Part shown: one piece after another, positions 59,680 through 64,000 of the stretch
How positions within the stretch are numbered: the first letter of the stretch is position 1
Layout of the letters: each line of letters begins with the position of its first letter
Program-made: the position numbers and the translations under genes
Notes under the pieces: generated by a model
Databases searched by the model: none
The model's input: only the letters and a program-made list of their open reading frames with translations
What the model was told of the DNA's origin: nothing
Origin: SMWC01 sp045561055
GTDB lineage: Bacteria; Pseudomonadota; Gammaproteobacteria; Steroidobacterales; Rariloculaceae
DNA length: 64,000 nt
Direction: 5' to 3'
NCBI GenBank assembly: GCA_045561055.1
Contig: JBJKYL010000014.1
Coordinates: 1-64,000 of the forward strand

Positions 59680-61176
59680 ATGGGTGATACTAGTGACCAG
59701 AATGAAAATAGACTAATAGCGGAAAGGCGAGAAAAGCTTGCTAAGCTTCGTGAAAGTGGCGTTGCGTTTCCGAATGATTTTCGTCGTAGCTCCGTTGCTG
59801 AAGAGCTCCACTCAGCTTACGGGAAGCGTAGCCCTGAATCTCTGGAAATCGAGATGCCAATGGTTCACGTTGCTGGTCGTCTCATGGCAAAACGTGTTAT
59901 GGGCAAGGTTAGCTTTGTCAAGATCCAAGATAGGTCAGATCAGATACAGCTCTATGTGGAAAGGGATCGCGTTTCGATTGATGTTTATCAGGATTTTAAA
60001 TCATGGGATGTGGGCGATATTGTTGCTGCGACCGGTTCCTTGTTTAAGACTAAGACTGGTGAATTATCTGTAAAGACTGACGAGTTGCGCTTGCTTGTTA
60101 AGTCTCTCCGTCCGATGCCCGAAAAATGGCATGGAATATCGGATAAGGAACTTAAGTTGAGGCAGCGATACCTTGATCTTATAGTCAATGAGAGAACACG
60201 CGAAATTTTCACTCTTCGCATTGAGCTGATCCGGTTTATTCGTTCGTTCCTTGACACGATGGGTTTCTCTGAAGTGGAGACGCCAATGATGCAGCCGATT
60301 GCTGGTGGTGCGCTCGCGAAACCGTTTGTTACTCATCACAATGCCCTGGATATGGAACTTTACTTACGAGTTGCGCCTGAGCTTTATCTCAAGCGTCTTC
60401 TCGTTGGTGGCATGGAGAATGTCTACGAGATAAACCGCAGTTTCCGAAATGAGGGGACTTCGACGCAGCATAACCCCGAATTCACGATGCTCGAGCTATA
60501 TCAGGCGTATGCATGTTATGAGGATCTTATGGCGTTAACCCAGAATCTGATACGGGAAGCGTCCCGAACGCTTCTGGGTGACGTTGTTGTTCAGTATCAG
60601 GGGCAGATTTTTAATTTTGGTAATACCTTTGAAGAGCTTACTGTCGAGGAAGCTCTGAGGCGTTTCAATCCAAATCTCCGCGATTGTGATTTAAGGGATG
60701 TTGACGTATTGAAACGGACTTGCGAGGAAAGCGATATTCCGGTCCGAGATGACTTTGGTGCTGGCAAATTGCAGATAGAAATTTTTGAGAAAACGGTTGA
60801 GTCGCACTTAAGTATGCCAACCTTCGTTACACAATATCCGGCGGAGGTATCACCGCTTGCTCGTTGTAATGACGAGGACCCCTTCGTAACCGATCGATTT
60901 GAGTTGTTTATGGGTGGGAGAGAAATTGCTAACGGCTTCTCGGAACTCAACGACCCTGAGGATCAGGCGCGGCGTTTCAAAGCTCAAGTCGACGCGAAAT
61001 CGTTAGGGGATGAGGAAGCGATGTTTTATGATGCCGACTATATTCGGGCGCTCGAATATGGGATGCCGCCAGCGGCAGGACTGGGTATCGGTATCGACCG
61101 CCTTGTGATGTTGCTGACAGATTCGTCGTCTATCCGTGAAGTCGTGCTATTTCCGCATCTCAGGCCTGAAGCCTGA
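59680..61176 (+). CDS. lysS: Lysyl-tRNA synthetase, class II
   Basis: It has 498 residues: an N-terminal OB-fold anticodon domain (about 60-160), and a class II catalytic domain with motif 1 near 205-225, motif 2 [21 protein letters not shown] near 250-272, and motif 3 [15 protein letters not shown]. It lies 4 bp after prfB, as in E. coli. Confidence 0.97.
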   Translation: MGDTSDQNENRLIAERREKLAKLRESGVAFPNDFRRSSVAEELHSAYGKRSPESLEIEMPMVHVAGRLMAKRVMGKVSFVKIQDRSDQIQLYVERDRVSIDVYQDFKSWDVGDIVAATGSLFKTKTGELSVKTDELRLLVKSLRPMPEKWHGISDKELKLRQRYLDLIVNERTREIFTLRIELIRFIRSFLDTMGFSEVETPMMQPIAGGALAKPFVTHHNALDMELYLRVAPELYLKRLLVGGMENVYEINRSFRNEGTSTQHNPEFTMLELYQAYACYEDLMALTQNLIREASRTLLGDVVVQYQGQIFNFGNTFEELTVEEALRRFNPNLRDCDLRDVDVLKRTCEESDIPVRDDFGAGKLQIEIFEKTVESHLSMPTFVTQYPAEVSPLARCNDEDPFVTDRFELFMGGREIANGFSELNDPEDQARRFKAQVDAKSLGDEEAMFYDADYIRALEYGMPPAAGLGIGIDRLVMLLTDSSSIREVVLFPHLRPEA

Positions 61177-61180
61177 GAAT

Positions 61181-62098
61181 CTAAATGTCCCAGTAAGGCA
61201 GCGGTTGGCGCCGCAACATCACTGCGCTATTGTTTTCGTAGTACAGCGGCTGATTTGCTTTGTCTAGTTGGGTGACAGCTAGTATCTCGACGAGTCCATT
61301 CGCTGATACGGCTCGGACGACTTCACCTGCCACAGCGTTTGATCCAGTTACAATTTTTTTGCCTATCTTAGGGGTGTCTCGATGATCGGCTGAAAAGCGT
61401 AGCATACGGCGTTTTATAGTGCCTAAATTTTGTGTGCGAGCAATAATTTCCTGACCGGGATAGCAGCCTTTGGTTCCGCTAATCGCGCCGAGTAGATCGA
61501 GATTCAACATCTGCGGAACAAATCGATTTTGTAGTGCTGCTGTCAGTTGTGGTAGACCGAGGGAAACCTCTTCTAACTCGGTATCGGTGCCCTTGCCTTG
61601 CGGTAGTTTAGTCGCTAATTTACCGAGGGTGGCTGGTAAGCCGATCGCGTAAACGAGTGTTGAACCTAGGCGGAGCCAGAGTAATCCTCGTGCATCAGTT
61701 TGTTCGCCGGTCTCAAGAGGTAGGCCTATCCCGTATTCGCGCAACCAACTGTCCACTGAACCAACTAGCGCAGCCGCCTGCCACCGGTCGCCAGCGTTAC
61801 TAATTTTGACATGGTCGCGAAGTACGAACTGTTTAAGGTCTATCACTATAGAGTCCACGAGATCGTTGGTCGTGATTAGTAGCCAGTAGTTGTCTACCCG
61901 CAGAATGCGAACAATAGCTTTAACTTTTCCGGCTGGACTATGCCAAGCAGCTAGGGGCGCAGTATTTGTACGGAAAGTTTCAACGTCCTGACTTAGCTGG
62001 TTGTGGAGGAATCGCGCAGTATCCTCTCCTTCGAGTCGAATGAAGCCGACTTTACTCAAAGGGCATAAGGATGGACTGCTACTAGATGTCGGTTGCAT
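61181..62098 (-). CDS. ygfZ: Folate-dependent tRNA/Fe-S repair protein YgfZ
   Basis: GcvT-like protein that supports Fe-S enzymes such as MiaB. It has 305 residues with the signature GTKGCYPGQEIIART (reactive Cys) and an N-terminal GEDTARFLHNQLSQDV. It is 4 bp convergent with lysS. In E. coli it lies next to sdhE; here a different succinate dehydrogenase factor follows. Confidence 0.93.
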   Translation of the reverse strand: MQPTSSSSPSLCPLSKVGFIRLEGEDTARFLHNQLSQDVETFRTNTAPLAAWHSPAGKVKAIVRILRVDNYWLLITTNDLVDSIVIDLKQFVLRDHVKISNAGDRWQAAALVGSVDSWLREYGIGLPLETGEQTDARGLLWLRLGSTLVYAIGLPATLGKLATKLPQGKGTDTELEEVSLGLPQLTAALQNRFVPQMLNLDLLGAISGTKGCYPGQEIIARTQNLGTIKRRMLRFSADHRDTPKIGKKIVTGSNAVAGEVVRAVSANGLVEILAVTQLDKANQPLYYENNSAVMLRRQPLPYWDI

Positions 62099-62168
62099 CG
62101 GTGGCTATTGTTCTCGGTAATCTAATTTGCGCATAGGATACCGTGTTGTGCCAAGATCGGGCTAGGGT

Positions 62169-62200
62169 GCGTAAGTTGGTAAATTCTGGCAAACTTACGC
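62169..62200 (+). repeat. Perfect inverted repeat abutting the DUF1674 gene start
   Basis: GCGTAAGTT (62169-62177) and AACTTACGC (62192-62200) form a 9-bp perfect stem with a 14-nt loop, ending two bases before the ATG at 62203. It covers where the ribosome site should be. No U-tract follows, so it is not a standard terminator. If translation started at TTG 62143 it would be coding. Confidence 0.65.
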
Positions 62201-62202
62201 GG

Positions 62203-62403
62203 ATGGAAAATGTTAATAGCCTGCAGGCTGATGCCGGTCAAGCTTCACAGCCACGAGTGGTTGGTACCGAAGGAGGCACCCCGACGCGTGCGATAGAGCC
62301 AGCGATTGATTCACCGAAACTAAGAGAGATAGGTGGGCCCAAGGGCATAGAACCAACTCGATTCGGTGATTGGGAGCGTGCCGGCCGTTGTATCGATTTT
62401 TAG
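62203..62403 (+). CDS. DUF1674 / SDHAF4-family succinate dehydrogenase assembly factor
   Basis: It has 66 residues. The end REIGGPKGIEPTRFGDWERAGRCIDF (about 41-66) carries the DUF1674 signature GGPKGxEPTRxGDWExxGRxxDF. In mitochondria SDHAF4 (Sdh8) binds flavinylated SdhA before assembly. It is directly upstream of sdhC, with sdhD and sdhA next, which supports that role. The N-terminal half is poorly conserved. The open frame runs back to TTG 62143. I use ATG 62203, which follows the inverted repeat. Confidence 0.85.
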   Translation: MENVNSLQADAGQASQPRVVGTEGGTPTRAIEPAIDSPKLREIGGPKGIEPTRFGDWERAGRCIDF

Positions 62404-62458
62404 TAATGGCAAACCTTTTCGCTACTATTCCAAAACTACTCTAGGAAGGTTGAATATT

Positions 62459-62839
62459 ATGGGCAGGGTCGAGCGACCTTTGTCGCCGCATTTGCAGGTC
62501 TATCGACCTCAGATAACGAGCGTTCTATCTATCTTTCACCGTATGACGGGGGTCGCCTTGTCAGCAGGTGTAATCTTTCTCGTTTACTGGCTCGTTGCTC
62601 TTTCTGCTGGCCCTGCTACGTATCAGCAGGCGATCTCGATTCTTGCTACGAGTTGGTTAAAATTTTGCTATGTGGGATGGAGTTTTTGTTTTTTTTATCA
62701 TTTTGCCAACGGAATTAGGCACCTAGTCTGGGACGTCGGCATAGGATATGAAATAAATCAGATCAACGTTAGTGGCTGGCTGGTTCTCGTAGTTTCTTTA
62801 GTTGCGACGGCGGTATTCTCGTTTTCAACGATTTTCTAG
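62459..62839 (+). CDS. sdhC: Succinate dehydrogenase cytochrome b556 subunit
   Basis: Membrane anchor and heme b ligand of complex II. It has 126 residues with RPLSPHLQVYRPQITSVLSIFHRMTG at the start, three membrane segments, and the heme His in FYHFANGIRHLVWD. I chose ATG 62459 with GGAAGG 8 bases before it; the open frame begins 31 codons upstream within the previous gene. Confidence 0.94.
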   Translation: MGRVERPLSPHLQVYRPQITSVLSIFHRMTGVALSAGVIFLVYWLVALSAGPATYQQAISILATSWLKFCYVGWSFCFFYHFANGIRHLVWDVGIGYEINQINVSGWLVLVVSLVATAVFSFSTIF

Positions 62840-62850
62840 AGGAGTAATTA

Positions 62851-63237
62851 ATGAGTCTTGTTACGCCACTGAGTCGCGTACTTGGACTTGGTTCTGCGAA
62901 AGATGGAGTCCAGCACTGGTGGGTTCAACGGCTATCTGCAGTCGCGCTTGCGTTCCTCGGGCTGTGGCTGATATTTGCGTTTGTGGGGCTTGAAGATCTC
63001 AGTTATGCGACTGTTGTGGGTTGGATACGGTCACCTCTCAATAGCATTCTGATGATTCTTACTCTTTCAACAATGGGATATCACTCGCAACTCGGCGTCC
63101 AGATGGTCATTGAGGATTATGTTCACGTGGCGACATTGAAAGTATCAGCTCTGATCCTGATGACTTTCGCGCACATCGGTATTGTCGTCGCTGGTGTCTT
63201 CGGCGTGCTTAAAATTTCTTTCGGGGTGCCGGGATGA
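62851..63237 (+). CDS. sdhD: Succinate dehydrogenase membrane anchor subunit
   Basis: It has 128 residues with three membrane segments and the [16 protein letters not shown] block holding the likely second heme or quinone site. This motif is found in alphaproteobacterial and mitochondrial SdhD as well as in some gammas. GAGGAG lies a few bases before the ATG. Its stop overlaps sdhA by 4 bp. Confidence 0.94.
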   Translation: MSLVTPLSRVLGLGSAKDGVQHWWVQRLSAVALAFLGLWLIFAFVGLEDLSYATVVGWIRSPLNSILMILTLSTMGYHSQLGVQMVIEDYVHVATLKVSALILMTFAHIGIVVAGVFGVLKISFGVPG

Positions 63238-64000
63238 ATTCAGATTACGAATTTGTAGATCACAGTTACGATGTAGTCGTTATTGGTGCAGGCGGTGCGG
63301 GTTTGAGAGCGACGCTTGGTCTAGCCGAACAGGGGCTTTCCACATCCTGCATAACCAAAGTTTTCCCTACCCGTAGCCATACTGTTGCGGCACAAGGCGG
63401 TATTAGCGCTGCTTTGGGTAATATGGGTGAGGATGACTGGCGCTGGCACATGTATGACACGGTTAAAGGTTCCGACTGGCTCGGTGATCAGGACGCGATT
63501 GCTTATATGTGTAAGGTTGCGCCCGCGTCAGTTTTAGAGTTAGAACATTACGGTGTACCGTTCTCGCGTACTGAAGATGGGCGGATCTATCAACGTCCAT
63601 TTGGAGGAATGACGACACGCTTTGGCGAAGGAACAGCTCAACGGACCTGCGCGGCGGCCGATCGTACCGGTCACGCAATGCTTCATACTCTGTACCAACA
63701 ATCTTTGAAGCACGATGCTGAATTCTTTATCGAGTATTTCGCGATCGATCTTATTATGGAGAACGGTGAGTGCCGCGGTGTCGTCGCGCTCGATCTGGCT
63801 GAAGGACGTCTGCATCGATTTCGAAGCCAATCAGTAATTCTTGCAACCGGTGGATACGGCCGGGCGTATTTTTCTTGTACGTCGGCACATATTTGTACTG
63901 GTGATGGTAATGCGATGGCGTTGCGTGCTGGTTTGCCATTACAGGATTTGGAGTTTGTGCAATTTCATCCGACTGGTATCTATGGTCCTGGGATGTTGAT
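63234..64000 (+). CDS. sdhA: Succinate dehydrogenase flavoprotein subunit, cut by the window end
   Basis: ATG 63234 overlaps the sdhD stop. The 255 residues present have the FAD Rossmann motif [12 protein letters not shown] (residues 15-26), the covalent-FAD site [10 protein letters not shown] (His near 50), the YQRPFGG active-site region, [11 protein letters not shown] and [12 protein letters not shown]. The gene continues past 64000. sdhB is expected next. Confidence 0.96.
   Translation, partial: MNSDYEFVDHSYDVVVIGAGGAGLRATLGLAEQGLSTSCITKVFPTRSHTVAAQGGISAALGNMGEDDWRWHMYDTVKGSDWLGDQDAIAYMCKVAPASVLELEHYGVPFSRTEDGRIYQRPFGGMTTRFGEGTAQRTCAAADRTGHAMLHTLYQQSLKHDAEFFIEYFAIDLIMENGECRGVVALDLAEGRLHRFRSQSVILATGGYGRAYFSCTSAHICTGDGNAMALRAGLPLQDLEFVQFHPTGIYGPGML

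Overview
This 64 kb window comes from a bacterial chromosome, about 48-50% GC by eye, and is dense with housekeeping genes. Gene order points to Gammaproteobacteria. The block rpsB-tsf-pyrH-frr-uppS-cdsA-rseP-bamA-skp-lpxD-fabZ-lpxA-lpxB-rnhB-dnaE-accA-tilS and the block pyrG-eno-ftsB-surE-pcm-nlpD are typical of that class. Several genes look closer to forms common in Alphaproteobacteria or deep-branching gammas: enlarged PstC and PstA, a DUF1674/SDHAF4 gene in front of sdhCDA, and a GTP-type PEP carboxykinase. I cannot assign an order or genus from sequence alone.

Layout. Positions 1-5000 are the end of a surface-polysaccharide locus: a WecA/MraY-family transferase, a DegT aminotransferase, UDP-glucose dehydrogenase, a decayed mannose-1-phosphate guanylyltransferase and an opposing gmhA. 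Next come tRNA-Ala(GGC), tRNA-Glu(UUC) and gltX, then mobA, dusA, an unassigned methyltransferase, pckG, yoaA and tsaB. Positions 14.2-24.9 kb form a phosphate cluster: phoB-phoR-phoU (then dsbB), pstS-pstC-pstA-pstB and an outer-membrane porin, with dapE facing the other way between them. PhoB-box-like direct repeats lie upstream of the porin and pstS, and less clearly of phoB. Positions 24.9-29.3 kb carry dapD, glnD and map on the minus strand. Positions 29.5-49.2 kb carry the translation, envelope and lipid A block. Positions 49.5-58.5 kb carry pyrG, eno, ftsB, smr, surE, pcm, yqaA, an nlpD-like gene, a Mth938-like gene and recJ. The end holds prfB, lysS, ygfZ and the start of the succinate dehydrogenase operon, with sdhA cut by the window edge.

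Notable points. The MEP-pathway genes dxr, ispD and ispF are all missing from the slots where gammaproteobacteria usually keep them, although uppS, which needs their end product, is present. uppS is split by a one-base frameshift at an A5 run. Ribosomal protein S2 has a long C-terminal tail made of 15-bp tandem repeats encoding KKAAT-like units. prfB has the classic programmed +1 frameshift. A perfect 9-bp inverted repeat abuts the start codon of the gene leading the sdh cluster. I found no CRISPR array, insertion sequence, prophage, toxin-antitoxin pair or recognisable defence system.
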